This document shows, in pieces, positions 31,170-39,904 of a stretch of 40,227 nt of DNA. Both the position numbers and the translations under genes were made by a program. This DNA comes from a virus: positions 1-40,227 of IMG/VR virus record IMGVR_UViG_3300025889_015384; one strand, 5' to 3'. How positions within the stretch are numbered: position 1 is the first letter of the stretch; the number at the start of each line of letters is the position of its first letter. Under the pieces are notes generated by a model. That model was not told where the DNA came from and ran no database searches. It saw only the letters and a program-made list of their open reading frames with translations.

Positions 31170-33660
31170 CACGATTCACTTATGGGATGATGAAGTTGGC
31201 TACAAAAAGATCAACTTTAAACCCTACGGATATTTACCAGACTCGAATGGACAATATAAATCATTGGATGGTACAACTCTAAAACGTGTTAATTCAAACA
31301 TAAAAAATGACCCGTCATCATATGAGTCGGATCTAAATGAAGAGGTGCGAACACTGATTGATTTGTATTATGAATCTGATTTAGCATCAAAGGATCATCG
31401 AGAATTATTTTTTGATATTGAAACTGCAAAAGATGAAAACGGATATTCTACTCCAGACGACGTTCGAACTGAAATAAATGCAATTGCATATTATGATAAG
31501 CATAACAAAGATCGACGAGTATTGCTGTTAGATACCCACAAGGTGTTAGGTAGTGCTGCATATCAAGGCGATGGATATGAAATTGAAGTGTTTGATACAG
31601 AACATGCATTGCTAACAAGATTTTTAAACATATGGAATACCATGGCTCCAACCATAGTAACAGGATGGAACAGTGACGGATATGATATTCCATATCTTGT
31701 TAATCGATGCAAAAAGATTTTAGGCAAACAATCAATTGAAGCATTGTCCCCGGTGGGCATTGTGGAATGGAATAAAAATAAAGGTCAATACAAAATATTC
31801 GGAGTATCTAGTTTAGACTATATTAAATTGTATAAAAACTTTACTTATACAGAACTACCTAATTATCGTTTAGACACTGTTGCTAAAACTGAATTAGGTC
31901 GAGGTAAAGTTGAATATGATGGCGACTTAGATGCATTGTTCCGAGAAGACATTCACAAGTTTGCATGGTATAACATGACTGACGTTGATCTAGTTGCAGA
32001 CCTAGATGAAAAACTCCAGCTGTTGAACTTGGCACGAACCATATGTCATAAAGGACACGTTCCATATGAAGATGTGTATTATGCAAGCAAATATCTAGAC
32101 GGTGCTGCTATTGTAGATCTAAAAAGAAATGGATATGTCGCACCTAACAAACAATTCAGATTCATAGAAGAAGAAACACAAGCAGATGCATTAGCAGGAG
32201 CATATGTTATGCCACCGGTACCTGGACTATACAAATGGATATATGACTTGGACTTAACTTCACTGTATCCTAGCATCATCATGAGTTTGAACATATCACC
32301 GGAAACTAAAGTAGGAGTAGTTCAAAATTGGAATCAAGAACAGCTTTTAAGCAAAGAAGCATTTGATGTTACGGTTAGTGATGGCAACACCACAATTGAT
32401 GTAAAAGACTTTAAGCGCTGGTTGCAAGAAACAGAATCCACAGTAGCCAGCAATGGTGCTATATATTCCACCAAGAAAAAAGGATTCTTACCGGCTATTC
32501 TAGAAAAATGGTTTGATGAACGAGTAAAGTTTAAGAATCAGCGAGATGAATATGAAGTAGGATCTGAGCAATACAAGTTTTATGATGCAATGCAGCTCAC
32601 ACAGAAAGTGTTGCTTAATTCATTTTACGGAGTATTAGGACTCAAAACATTCCGGTTTCATGATCTTGACAATGCAGGTGCTATCACAGCAACCGGACAG
32701 AGTGTAATTAAATTTTCTGCAAAATGTATAAACCGATACTATGAACGAGAAACAGGTCGAGATCATTTTATTAATGCAACCGGTAAAAGAGCAGAATATG
32801 CATTTTATACTGACACAGATTCGACATTTTGCTCTTCACTACCACTCATAGAAAAACGACATCCTGGATTCGATGAGACAGATGAACAGTTCATGATTGA
32901 TAAAACTAATGCAGTTGCATCTGAGATACAAAGTCATGTTAACGAAATGTATGATCAGTATGCCATAGTGTTTCATAACACTGCAACACATCGTTGGCAG
33001 ATCAAACAAGAATATGTAGCAAAGTCAGGACTATGGATAGCCAAGAAGCGTTATGCACAATGGGTAATATTCAAAGAAGGTAAACCTACGAACAAATTGG
33101 ATATAAAAGGACTAGATGTAGTTAGATCAAGTTTCCCTACGGATTTCAAAAAGATAATGTCTGACACATTGTGGATGATACTAAAACAATCGGATAAGCA
33201 AGAAACATCGGATATGATTTTAAAATTCAAAGAAAATATTCGAGAGTCTGAAGTTTTCAATGTGATGAAGAACACCGGAGTAAAAGAAATAAGCAAATAC
33301 ACAAAAGGCCGAAAACCATTTACCGGATACATATCAGGTACTCCCGCACATGTTAAATCTGCTATCAACTTCAATGACTTGTTGAAAAAATACAATATCA
33401 AAAATACTACCGCAATAACAGATGGCGAAAAGGTTAAGTGGGCGTATCTAAAAACTAATCCGTTTGGTTTTGACACCATGGCAGTACGAGGATATGAAGA
33501 CCCGATTGAGATACTGCAATTTCTAGAAATGTACATAGACCGAGACAAAATATTCGATCGAGAACTAAGAGGTAAACTAGATGATTTCTATGCAGCAATG
33601 AATTGGGGTGTATTACCACAGAACAACAACATGGGGAAATTCTTTTCATTTGGAAATTAG
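31135..33660 (+). CDS. 43: DNA polymerase, family B (T4 gp43-like)
   Basis: This 841-residue replicative polymerase with proofreading (T4 gp43: 898). Exo I is FFDIETAKD (about 92-100), Exo II TGWNSDGYDIPYL (about 176-188), Exo III YNMTDVDLV (about 279-287). Polymerase motif A is DLDLTSLYPSIIMS (about 371-384), motif B QKVLLNSFYGVLG (about 490-502), motif C YTDTDST (about 558-564). The C terminus (WGVLPQNNNMGKFFSFGN) looks like a clamp-binding tail. It works with gp45, gp44/62 and gp32 encoded in this window. Confidence 0.97.
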   Translation: MYQNIAYHKKTNTIHLWDDEVGYKKINFKPYGYLPDSNGQYKSLDGTTLKRVNSNIKNDPSSYESDLNEEVRTLIDLYYESDLASKDHRELFFDIETAKDENGYSTPDDVRTEINAIAYYDKHNKDRRVLLLDTHKVLGSAAYQGDGYEIEVFDTEHALLTRFLNIWNTMAPTIVTGWNSDGYDIPYLVNRCKKILGKQSIEALSPVGIVEWNKNKGQYKIFGVSSLDYIKLYKNFTYTELPNYRLDTVAKTELGRGKVEYDGDLDALFREDIHKFAWYNMTDVDLVADLDEKLQLLNLARTICHKGHVPYEDVYYASKYLDGAAIVDLKRNGYVAPNKQFRFIEEETQADALAGAYVMPPVPGLYKWIYDLDLTSLYPSIIMSLNISPETKVGVVQNWNQEQLLSKEAFDVTVSDGNTTIDVKDFKRWLQETESTVASNGAIYSTKKKGFLPAILEKWFDERVKFKNQRDEYEVGSEQYKFYDAMQLTQKVLLNSFYGVLGLKTFRFHDLDNAGAITATGQSVIKFSAKCINRYYERETGRDHFINATGKRAEYAFYTDTDSTFCSSLPLIEKRHPGFDETDEQFMIDKTNAVASEIQSHVNEMYDQYAIVFHNTATHRWQIKQEYVAKSGLWIAKKRYAQWVIFKEGKPTNKLDIKGLDVVRSSFPTDFKKIMSDTLWMILKQSDKQETSDMILKFKENIRESEVFNVMKNTGVKEISKYTKGRKPFTGYISGTPAHVKSAINFNDLLKKYNIKNTTAITDGEKVKWAYLKTNPFGFDTMAVRGYEDPIEILQFLEMYIDRDKIFDRELRGKLDDFYAAMNWGVLPQNNNMGKFFSFGN

Positions 33661-33678
33661 AAATCATTTTCCTATATT
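33650..33678 (+). promoter_or_regulatory. Sigma70-like promoter after gp43
   Basis: TTGGAA (33650-33655), a 17-base spacer and TATATT (33673-33678) are placed over the gp43 stop and in the following gap, driving the gene at 33693. Confidence 0.55.
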
Positions 33679-33692
33679 AAATAAAAAGTTAT

Positions 33693-34127
33693 ATGTACGG
33701 AAAACAGCAATGGCGCGGCCGAGAAGTCGAAGGTCGCTATTCTGATATCATGACATTATTTGTTCGTGAATTAGGCAATGGCATTCAGGTAAAAGATTTA
33801 AGAGAATATCCTCATTATTATTTCACTATCGAATACATGAAGAAATGTTTCGAAAATACAAAGGAAATACACACTATCAGAGAAATACTTGATACTACTA
33901 ATTGTGCGGTAACTATCGAAGCCAATACGGATACCTTAGAACGCATTCCTCCGGATCTTATTAACAGATGCCACATTATATATCGCATACAAGATAAAGC
34001 ACTACAAGTTCTTAAAGACACCGATACGTTCAGTGTAGATGCTGGTTGGTATCGAGTTCATCAAGTAACTAAGTGTAACATGATGGAAATCAGGCCATCT
34101 AACTACATGTTCGATGAAGAATTATAA
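33693..34127 (+). CDS. Unknown protein upstream of the modification cluster
   Basis: This 144-residue soluble protein has conserved-looking runs LREYPHYYFTIEYMKKCFEN (about 38-57), TTNCAVTIEANTDTLERIPP and DTFSVDAGWYRVHQVTKCNM (about 110-129). No catalytic motif or fold is recognised. It leads the unit running to the DpdA-like gene and has its own sigma70-like promoter. Confidence 0.6.
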   Translation: MYGKQQWRGREVEGRYSDIMTLFVRELGNGIQVKDLREYPHYYFTIEYMKKCFENTKEIHTIREILDTTNCAVTIEANTDTLERIPPDLINRCHIIYRIQDKALQVLKDTDTFSVDAGWYRVHQVTKCNMMEIRPSNYMFDEEL

Positions 34128-34151
34128 ACAGACAACTAACAATTTATTAAT

Positions 34152-34589
34152 ATGATAGGAATTATAGCAGGAAATTTTGACGTAATACATCCAGGATATA
34201 TTGCAATGTTCAATGAAATGAAACAGCATTGTGATCATACTTTAGTATTATTACACACAGATCCTACAATTGAACGACCAGAAAAATGTAAACCGGTATT
34301 GTCAGTTGAAGAACGGTTAGCTATATTGCATTCATTACGGCAAGTAGATGAAGTTCACACATACACCACAGAAGCAGAGTTATATGATTATTTAAAAAAT
34401 TTATCGGCTGCATTATCGTCCAGAAAAACAACTATTAAAAGGTTCTTAGGTGATGATTATAAAGGCCGAGCATTTACAGGCGATGATTTAAATATACCAA
34501 TTCATTATATAAACAGAGACCATGGTTGGTCTACCACTAAATTTAAAAAACAAATTGCAGATGAAGTATTCAATAGTAGTAACGTTTAG
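34152..34589 (+). CDS. Cytidylyltransferase-like nucleotidyltransferase
   Basis: This 145-residue protein has the nucleotidyltransferase opening IIAGNFDVIHPGYIAMF (about 4-20; HxGH varied to HPGY), SVEERLAILHSL, then KRFLGDDYKGRAF and INRDHGWSTTKFKKQI, matching the ISTT/(R)TS motif of CTP:glycerol-3-phosphate-type enzymes. It activates a phosphorylated substrate with CTP or ATP. Next to a glycosyltransferase it may make an activated donor. The last His of HxGH is Tyr, which may alter activity. It overlaps the next gene by 29 bases. Confidence 0.8.
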   Translation: MIGIIAGNFDVIHPGYIAMFNEMKQHCDHTLVLLHTDPTIERPEKCKPVLSVEERLAILHSLRQVDEVHTYTTEAELYDYLKNLSAALSSRKTTIKRFLGDDYKGRAFTGDDLNIPIHYINRDHGWSTTKFKKQIADEVFNSSNV

Positions 34590-34905
34590 CATCGAAGGAT
34601 TTCACAATTGGCCGGAGGCAGCAGAAGTATTTCCAGAAGTAGGGTTTCTGTCTGACAGACACCGACATATGTTTGGTTTTCGTTGTTATGCAAAGGTAAC
34701 TCATACGGATCGAGATGAAGAATTTATTTTAATGCAACGCAGAATCAAGCAGCAACTCAGAACTAATTTTGGCGGTAACATATTAGAGTTTGGTCGAATG
34801 AGCTGCGAGGATATAGGTGAATGGTTGTTAGAAAACAATTACAATCTGTATCGAGTAGAAGTATTTGAAGATTGGGAAAACGGTGCAATTATAGAACGAG
34901 ATTAG
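34561..34905 (+). CDS. T-fold (QueD/PTPS-like) protein, second copy type
   Basis: The start is taken at the ATG at 34561. The 114-residue protein has VTFSIEGFHNWP (about 7-18) and SDRHRHMFGF (about 31-40), which can be read as the F-x-x-H and HxH zinc ligands of the pterin-synthase fold, and VTHTDRDEEFILMQRRI, then EVFEDWENGAII. It lacks the Cys before HxH that QueD uses. I have seen such HRHxF proteins in phages without a known function. It may bind a pterin or deazaguanine intermediate. It lies between the cytidylyltransferase and the glycosyltransferase. Confidence 0.6.
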   Translation: MKYSIVVTFSIEGFHNWPEAAEVFPEVGFLSDRHRHMFGFRCYAKVTHTDRDEEFILMQRRIKQQLRTNFGGNILEFGRMSCEDIGEWLLENNYNLYRVEVFEDWENGAIIERD

Positions 34906-34906
34906 G

Positions 34907-34935
34907 TTGGATAACCCATATTATTTTCTTACAAT
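34907..34935 (+). promoter_or_regulatory. Sigma70-like promoter of the glycosyltransferase-DpdA operon
   Basis: TTGGAT (34907-34912), a 17-base spacer and TACAAT (34930-34935) fill the gap. It follows the stop codon TAG exactly as at 16464, giving the shared string TAGGTTGGATA. Confidence 0.65.
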
Positions 34936-34940
34936 AAGTT

Positions 34941-36143
34941 ATGACAAATAAAGATATTAGAACAGTATGGTATTTCGGCCTGGAACCACTCAAGGCCCGT
35001 TATACTTATCAATTATCAAAAGAGTGGATGCCAGCAACCTTTGCTCCATATGAGAAAGCTGGTAAACTTAAATTCGTTGATGTTCCAGGAGAGTTTGATC
35101 CAGATCAGCAAATCAAAGTAGGTGCAGTATTAGATGCGGTAGGCCGAGGTAAGTTTGCCATGTCGCAATGCAGCAACTTTCTGGATATGCTGAATATAGA
35201 TCAAGTTAAAGACGGAGATGTATTATTTCTTCAAGACTATTGGCATCCAGGTATTGAATCTATATTATATGCATTAGACCTATATGGTATCAATGTTAAG
35301 ATATACGCAATGCTTCATGCACAATCAGTAGATGAATATGACTTTACTTGGCCGATGCGCAGTTGGATGCGAGGCTTTGAATTAGGATTAGACAAACGAA
35401 TGACAGGAATATTTGTTGGATCTACAGTGCATCGAGATCAACTCAGAGCTGCAGGATTTGAAGCTACTATACATGTTGTTTCATTGCCGTTGCATAAACA
35501 ATTAACAGAAGCCAAACTACCAGGATACCAGAAAAATGAATGGATTAAGAAACCAGTAGTAGTTTATTCAAGCAGATTAGACAAAGAAAAGAATCCATTC
35601 TTCATGATGCAGGTAGCCGAAGAATTTTTAAATCAAAATGAAAATTGGGAATGGCACGTTACCACATCAGGTAAATCATTCAAGTCAATGCTACCAGGCG
35701 TAATAGAAGCAATGAATGAATTGGCAAACAGACAACCCAGATTCAAATTGTTAAGTAATCTGACAAAAGAACAATATTATACAGAGTTAGCAGATGCAAA
35801 GATTCAGTTTAATAGTTCACTGCAAGACTATGTTTCCTGGACAGTGTTAGAATCAACTACATTTGGTTGTGATGTAATATTTCCAGATTTCAGGTCATTT
35901 CCAGAGTTTGTACCTGCAGATAAATTATACAAACCATTTAATTTGCAGTCTGCACTATACGTTTTAAATCAGAACAGAACAAGCAATCGCACAGGAATAT
36001 ATTATAACTATCCAGATCTGGCAGACTTAGGTCGCAGAATGGAAGCATATATCATCGCAAATGATGTTACACAAGAAATCAATGTGTGGCATGAATCTGC
36101 ATATTGCGAACATTTATTAAACACACAAGGAATATATGAGTAA
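34941..36143 (+). CDS. GT-B fold glycosyltransferase, coupled to DpdA
   Basis: This 400-residue protein has an N-terminal Rossmann-like half (LFLQDYWHPGIESILY about 93-108, YAMLHAQS) and a C-terminal nucleotide-sugar half: PVVVYSSRLDKEKNPFFMM (about 205-223), FNSSLQDYVSWTVLESTTFG (about 292-311) and DFRSFPEFVP, the E-x7-E-like region of GT4-type enzymes. There is no membrane segment. It overlaps the DpdA-like gene by 8 bases (ATGAGTAA), so the two are probably made together. T4 alpha-glucosyltransferase, which acts on DNA, is also GT-B and about this length. Action on deazaguanine DNA is inference. Confidence 0.8.
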   Translation: MTNKDIRTVWYFGLEPLKARYTYQLSKEWMPATFAPYEKAGKLKFVDVPGEFDPDQQIKVGAVLDAVGRGKFAMSQCSNFLDMLNIDQVKDGDVLFLQDYWHPGIESILYALDLYGINVKIYAMLHAQSVDEYDFTWPMRSWMRGFELGLDKRMTGIFVGSTVHRDQLRAAGFEATIHVVSLPLHKQLTEAKLPGYQKNEWIKKPVVVYSSRLDKEKNPFFMMQVAEEFLNQNENWEWHVTTSGKSFKSMLPGVIEAMNELANRQPRFKLLSNLTKEQYYTELADAKIQFNSSLQDYVSWTVLESTTFGCDVIFPDFRSFPEFVPADKLYKPFNLQSALYVLNQNRTSNRTGIYYNYPDLADLGRRMEAYIIANDVTQEINVWHESAYCEHLLNTQGIYE

Positions 36144-37392
36144 GAAAGATTTTTTATACATTCCATCGTTATCTGCCGGGAGTATGGTGTCGGCATTCAA
36201 GAAAGACACCAAGTTCTCAGACGGAACCACGATGAGATTCTTTTCAGAAGAATATCCAGAAAAATGGAGACATCCGTATTTCCTGGTAACTGCAGGACAT
36301 CATTACAAGAAAATGGATTTCAGACAGCAACTAGGATTAGGAGCCGGTACATTTGTATTTGGTGACTCCGGAGGATTCCAGATTGCAACTGGTGCACTTA
36401 AGTGGGATGGTACCATCAGAGAAAAGATATTTCATTGGTTAGAAGCTAATTCAGACGTAGCAGCCAATTTAGATATACCACCGCGCGTAACATTTGAAAA
36501 TCGTTTCAATGATGCAATGGATATATCATTTGATAATTTTAAATGGTTTGAAAAGAATCAATCTGGCAAGACAAAATTCTTAAATGTAATACAAGGAACA
36601 TTTAATGAAGAATATTCTACCTGGTATCACAAGTTCAAAGATTTTGATTTTAACGGTTGGTGTATTGGTGGTCCTAAGAAGCTAGTAGATTTCATGTATG
36701 TGATTGCACTAATGCTGCAAGAGCGAGAATTTGAAAAGAATCATGTGCAATATATTCACTTACTAGGTATTTCAAAGATATCTGATTTCTTTATATTGGG
36801 AACTATCCAGCATTTACTAAACGGATTAACCGGAGGACGAGTGCAACTTATGTCAGATTCATCATCTCCAGGTCAGTATCCAGTATTTGGTACATATTTG
36901 CATTCAAGCAATTACAAGACACAGACATTCACTGAATTGTATTTTCCAAAGAATGCCGAGTATCGCAGAAAGACACACATCAAACAAGGTAAAGAAGGAA
37001 CTGTAGATATTGATAAAACTAAACATGTTGCATGTAGTATTGATTGTCCAGCATGTAAAGATTTTACCTATGAATATCTAGGAGGTCAGACTGCAACCGG
37101 CTTAGACAGATATTCACAAGAAGGTATGCCTAGAATGGTAGTTCATAATGTGCATGTATACTGCGAAATGGTTAAGGATATTAATAAATTGACTGAGCAC
37201 CATGTAGAATTACTAGAAACGGTGCTACCTAAGGACCTATATGATGTTATATTATCATTGCATGAAATGTTTGCCGATCCAGCAGCAGCAATGAAAGTGT
37301 ACTCGACATATAAAAAGACATATAAAAAGTATGGTGGTGATAGCATATCAACTACCGATGTTAACAAATTCAACGAATTCTTTAAATTTTAA
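36136..37392 (+). CDS. dpdA: DpdA-like DNA/tRNA-guanine transglycosylase
   Basis: This 418-residue TGT-superfamily enzyme exchanges guanine for a 7-deazaguanine. GDSGGFQIATG (about 76-86) is the base-binding DSGGFQ motif, NVIQGTF (about 150-156) the VQGG-like loop, WCIGGPKK (about 175-182) the GGLAVG equivalent, and QLMSDSSSPGQ (about 237-247) carries the candidate nucleophile Asp. CSIDCPAC then H about 30 residues on is the structural zinc site (CX3CX2C-H). Phage DpdA proteins act on DNA rather than tRNA. The synthesis genes folE, queD and queE lie upstream in the same window. Confidence 0.88.
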   Translation: MSKKDFLYIPSLSAGSMVSAFKKDTKFSDGTTMRFFSEEYPEKWRHPYFLVTAGHHYKKMDFRQQLGLGAGTFVFGDSGGFQIATGALKWDGTIREKIFHWLEANSDVAANLDIPPRVTFENRFNDAMDISFDNFKWFEKNQSGKTKFLNVIQGTFNEEYSTWYHKFKDFDFNGWCIGGPKKLVDFMYVIALMLQEREFEKNHVQYIHLLGISKISDFFILGTIQHLLNGLTGGRVQLMSDSSSPGQYPVFGTYLHSSNYKTQTFTELYFPKNAEYRRKTHIKQGKEGTVDIDKTKHVACSIDCPACKDFTYEYLGGQTATGLDRYSQEGMPRMVVHNVHVYCEMVKDINKLTEHHVELLETVLPKDLYDVILSLHEMFADPAAAMKVYSTYKKTYKKYGGDSISTTDVNKFNEFFKF

Positions 37393-37403
37393 ATAGGAAT
37401 AAC

Positions 37404-38111
37404 ATGCAAAAAACAAATTTATTAAATTTTATTAGCAGATACCATTTAGGCGGAAACTGCGAAGCTGTAAAGTTAAACATGGACACAACGGGTGTACATT
37501 GTGAATTGATTGATGAAGATCAAACAGTAGTTGGTAAAGTGAATTGGAAAACGACTCCGTTTGCTAATGGAGAAATTGGAATCAATCACACCGGTGGACT
37601 AGTTAAGATGCTGTCTGCAGTTGGTGATAATATTGATATCAATGTGCAAGATTCACAAGGTAAAAATTATGCAATGGAGATCAAAGAAGGATCTACTAAG
37701 TTAACATTCATGTTGGCAGACACATCGGTTATTCCTAATGTTCCTACTATCAACCAGGAACCTCCATATGAAGTAGAAATTGCAATTGATTCAGATTTTA
37801 CTAATAAATTTATCAAAGCAAAGAATGCATTACCAGATTCTAAAAACTTTGCAGTTCAAGTTAAGAACGGCGTGATAAAATTTATTATTAATTATAGCAC
37901 AATTAATTCTGATAATGTAACATTTGAAGTAGGAACAGCTACATCTGATTTAGATACAATTTGTTTCTCTGCAGATAAATTAAAAGAAGTATTAACTGCT
38001 AATAAAGGCGCAACCGGTAAAATGCATGTTTCATCACAAGGATTATCTAGAATTGAGTTCACAGATGCAGACTTCGATGCAACATATTGGTTGGTACAAT
38101 TACAAAATTAA
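37404..38111 (+). CDS. 45: Sliding clamp (T4 gp45-like)
   Basis: This 235-residue protein matches T4 gp45 (228 residues) in length and pattern: the early [11 protein letters not shown], the two-domain repeat with [19 protein letters not shown] and [19 protein letters not shown], and the end [18 protein letters not shown]. It forms a trimeric ring that tethers gp43 and also serves late transcription in T4-type phages. It lies upstream of the clamp loader genes, the T4 order. Confidence 0.9.
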   Translation: MQKTNLLNFISRYHLGGNCEAVKLNMDTTGVHCELIDEDQTVVGKVNWKTTPFANGEIGINHTGGLVKMLSAVGDNIDINVQDSQGKNYAMEIKEGSTKLTFMLADTSVIPNVPTINQEPPYEVEIAIDSDFTNKFIKAKNALPDSKNFAVQVKNGVIKFIINYSTINSDNVTFEVGTATSDLDTICFSADKLKEVLTANKGATGKMHVSSQGLSRIEFTDADFDATYWLVQLQN

Positions 38112-38113
38112 TT

Positions 38114-38539
38114 ATGCAAGTACAAGTTATAAATAAGTCACAAAACGAATTGCCTAAATATGAAACCGGTAATTCGGCAGGGTGTGATATCAGAAGCACA
38201 ATTTACACAGAATTAAAGCCAGGTGCCAGACAATTGGTACCAACTGGATTATATGTAGCAATACCAGATGGTTATGAAATACAAGTAAGACCTAGAAGTG
38301 GTTTAGCATTAAAACATGGTATTACAGTGTTGAATACACCTGGAACTATTGACGCAGATTATCGAGGTGAAATTGGAGTTATCCTAATGAATCACAGCAA
38401 TGAAACATTCATTGTTCGCCCACAAGAACGAATTGGTCAGTTAGTATTAAATAAAGTAGAACAAATCGAATGGAGCCAAGTATCCGAATTGGATACAACA
38501 GATAGAGGTGATGGCGGATTCGGCTCAACAGGAAAATAA
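38114..38539 (+). CDS. dut: dUTPase
   Basis: This 141-residue trimeric dUTP pyrophosphatase shows all five motifs: [10 protein letters not shown] (motif 1, about 17-26), [11 protein letters not shown] (2), [17 protein letters not shown] (3), [10 protein letters not shown] (4) and [11 protein letters not shown] (5). The start at 38114 follows the clamp stop by 2 bases; a TTG upstream in frame is not needed. It removes dUTP and feeds dTMP synthesis. It overlaps the clamp loader start by one base. Confidence 0.95.
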   Translation: MQVQVINKSQNELPKYETGNSAGCDIRSTIYTELKPGARQLVPTGLYVAIPDGYEIQVRPRSGLALKHGITVLNTPGTIDADYRGEIGVILMNHSNETFIVRPQERIGQLVLNKVEQIEWSQVSELDTTDRGDGGFGSTGK

Positions 38540-39468
38540 TGGTAGAAACAACGAAAGAACACGATTTATGGGTAGAAGCATTTAGACCTTCTACATTAGA
38601 CGGATATATTGGAAACGAACATGTAATTGATAAAGCAAAGCTTTGGATTGAATCTGGAGAACTACCACATTTGTTATTCTACGGTCCAGCAGGAACAGGT
38701 AAGACCACATTAGCAAAGATACTAGCAAACTCAGTAGACAGTCAAATCATGTATATCAATGCATCTGATGAAAACTCAGTAGACATTGTTCGAGATAAAA
38801 TAAAAAGATTTGCCAGTAGCGTCGGATTCAATCGTTGGAAAATTATTATATTAGATGAGTTTGACTACATGACTCCGAATGCAATGGCAACATTGCGTAA
38901 CTTGATGGAGACATACAGCAAATCAGCCAGATTCATATTGACTTGCAACTATATAGAAAAGGTTATTGATCCAATTCAAAGCAGATGCCAGGTATTCTCA
39001 ATAACACCACCAAATAAAACGGATGTTGCTAAACGATTAGTAACAGTGTTAGAACAAAAAGGTATTGAGTATGATATCAAAGATGTGGCATCTATTATCA
39101 ATGCATCATATCCAGATGTTCGACGAGCAATTAACTCTGCACAAAGTCATGTAGTTAAAGGAAAACTGGTATTGGATAAAAGCAGTATAGTTCAAGCAAA
39201 CTACATGACCGAAATATTAGAGATACTGAAAAATCTGCAAGATAAAAAGTCAGCATTCACAAAGATACGGCAAATTATTGCAGATAGCAAAGTTAAAGAT
39301 TTCACTGCACTATTCACATTCTTGTATGATAACCTAGATGAGTTTGCTACAGGTCATATTGGTCCAGTTATTTTAATTATTGCAGAATCGCAATACACTG
39401 ATGTAACGGTTGTCGATAAAGAAATCAACGCAATGTCAATGTTTGTTAAATTAATAAATGAATTGTAA
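38539..39468 (+). CDS. 44: Clamp loader large subunit (T4 gp44-like)
   Basis: This 309-residue AAA+ ATPase has YGPAGTGKTTLAK (Walker A, about 48-60), IIILDEFDYM (Walker B, about 104-113), LTCNY (sensor 1) and IQSRCQVF (SRC arginine finger, about 146-153). With gp62 it opens and loads the gp45 ring. The length is close to T4 gp44 (319). It follows the dUTPase with a one-base overlap. Confidence 0.95.
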   Translation: MVETTKEHDLWVEAFRPSTLDGYIGNEHVIDKAKLWIESGELPHLLFYGPAGTGKTTLAKILANSVDSQIMYINASDENSVDIVRDKIKRFASSVGFNRWKIIILDEFDYMTPNAMATLRNLMETYSKSARFILTCNYIEKVIDPIQSRCQVFSITPPNKTDVAKRLVTVLEQKGIEYDIKDVASIINASYPDVRRAINSAQSHVVKGKLVLDKSSIVQANYMTEILEILKNLQDKKSAFTKIRQIIADSKVKDFTALFTFLYDNLDEFATGHIGPVILIIAESQYTDVTVVDKEINAMSMFVKLINEL

Positions 39469-39470
39469 TT

Positions 39471-39695
39471 ATGGGGAAAGAAATCAAAATGAATGTTAAA
39501 CCAGAAGACTTAAAAACGATAACATGCACAGAATGTGGTAGTATCTATTTTCGTCAAGTTCTAGTTATTAATAAAATATCTAAATTTATTACTGGCGATA
39601 CCAAAGATCAACTGATGCCAGTACCATCATTTCGTTGTGATGATTGTGGACATGTTCCAGAAGAGTTCCGACCAGTAAAACCAAAATCAGAGTAA
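39471..39695 (+). CDS. Small zinc-ribbon protein
   Basis: This 74-residue protein has CTECGSIYF and CDDCGHVPE, two CxxC knuckles about 33 residues apart, forming a likely zinc ribbon. Such small proteins are common among phage replication and transcription genes but have no fixed role. Starts at 39471 or 39489 are both possible. It lies between clamp loader genes and overlaps the next start by one base. Confidence 0.75.
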   Translation: MGKEIKMNVKPEDLKTITCTECGSIYFRQVLVINKISKFITGDTKDQLMPVPSFRCDDCGHVPEEFRPVKPKSE

Positions 39696-39904
39696 TGGCG
39701 ATATATCGAGACACCGTAGGCATCGTGTTTAAAACTAGTAACCGTAGCAATGCACGAACCAAAATAAAAATATTAAAAAACAAGACTCCGGATGAAATTG
39801 TAGGTAAAAAGAAAATACCTGGAATACCTGATAATGCGGTAATACTAGAAGTCGGATTTGGAGAAACACTAGTACAATCATACATAAAAAAATACAAATT
39901 ATAA
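39695..39904 (+). CDS. Small basic protein of unknown function
   Basis: This 69-residue lysine-rich protein (TVGIVFKTSNRSNARTKIKI, then KKKIPGIPDNAVILEVGFGE) begins on the last base of the previous stop (TAATG) and ends one base into the gp62 start. It may bind nucleic acid; no family is recognised. Coupling on both sides suggests it is made with the clamp loader. Confidence 0.65.
   Translation: MAIYRDTVGIVFKTSNRSNARTKIKILKNKTPDEIVGKKKIPGIPDNAVILEVGFGETLVQSYIKKYKL

Noticed and set aside
36136-37392. Ordinary tRNA-guanine transglycosylase for queuosine in tRNA
   Set aside because: Cannot be fully excluded, but the divergent motifs, phage deazaguanine synthesis genes and overlap with a glycosyltransferase favour the DNA-acting DpdA type.
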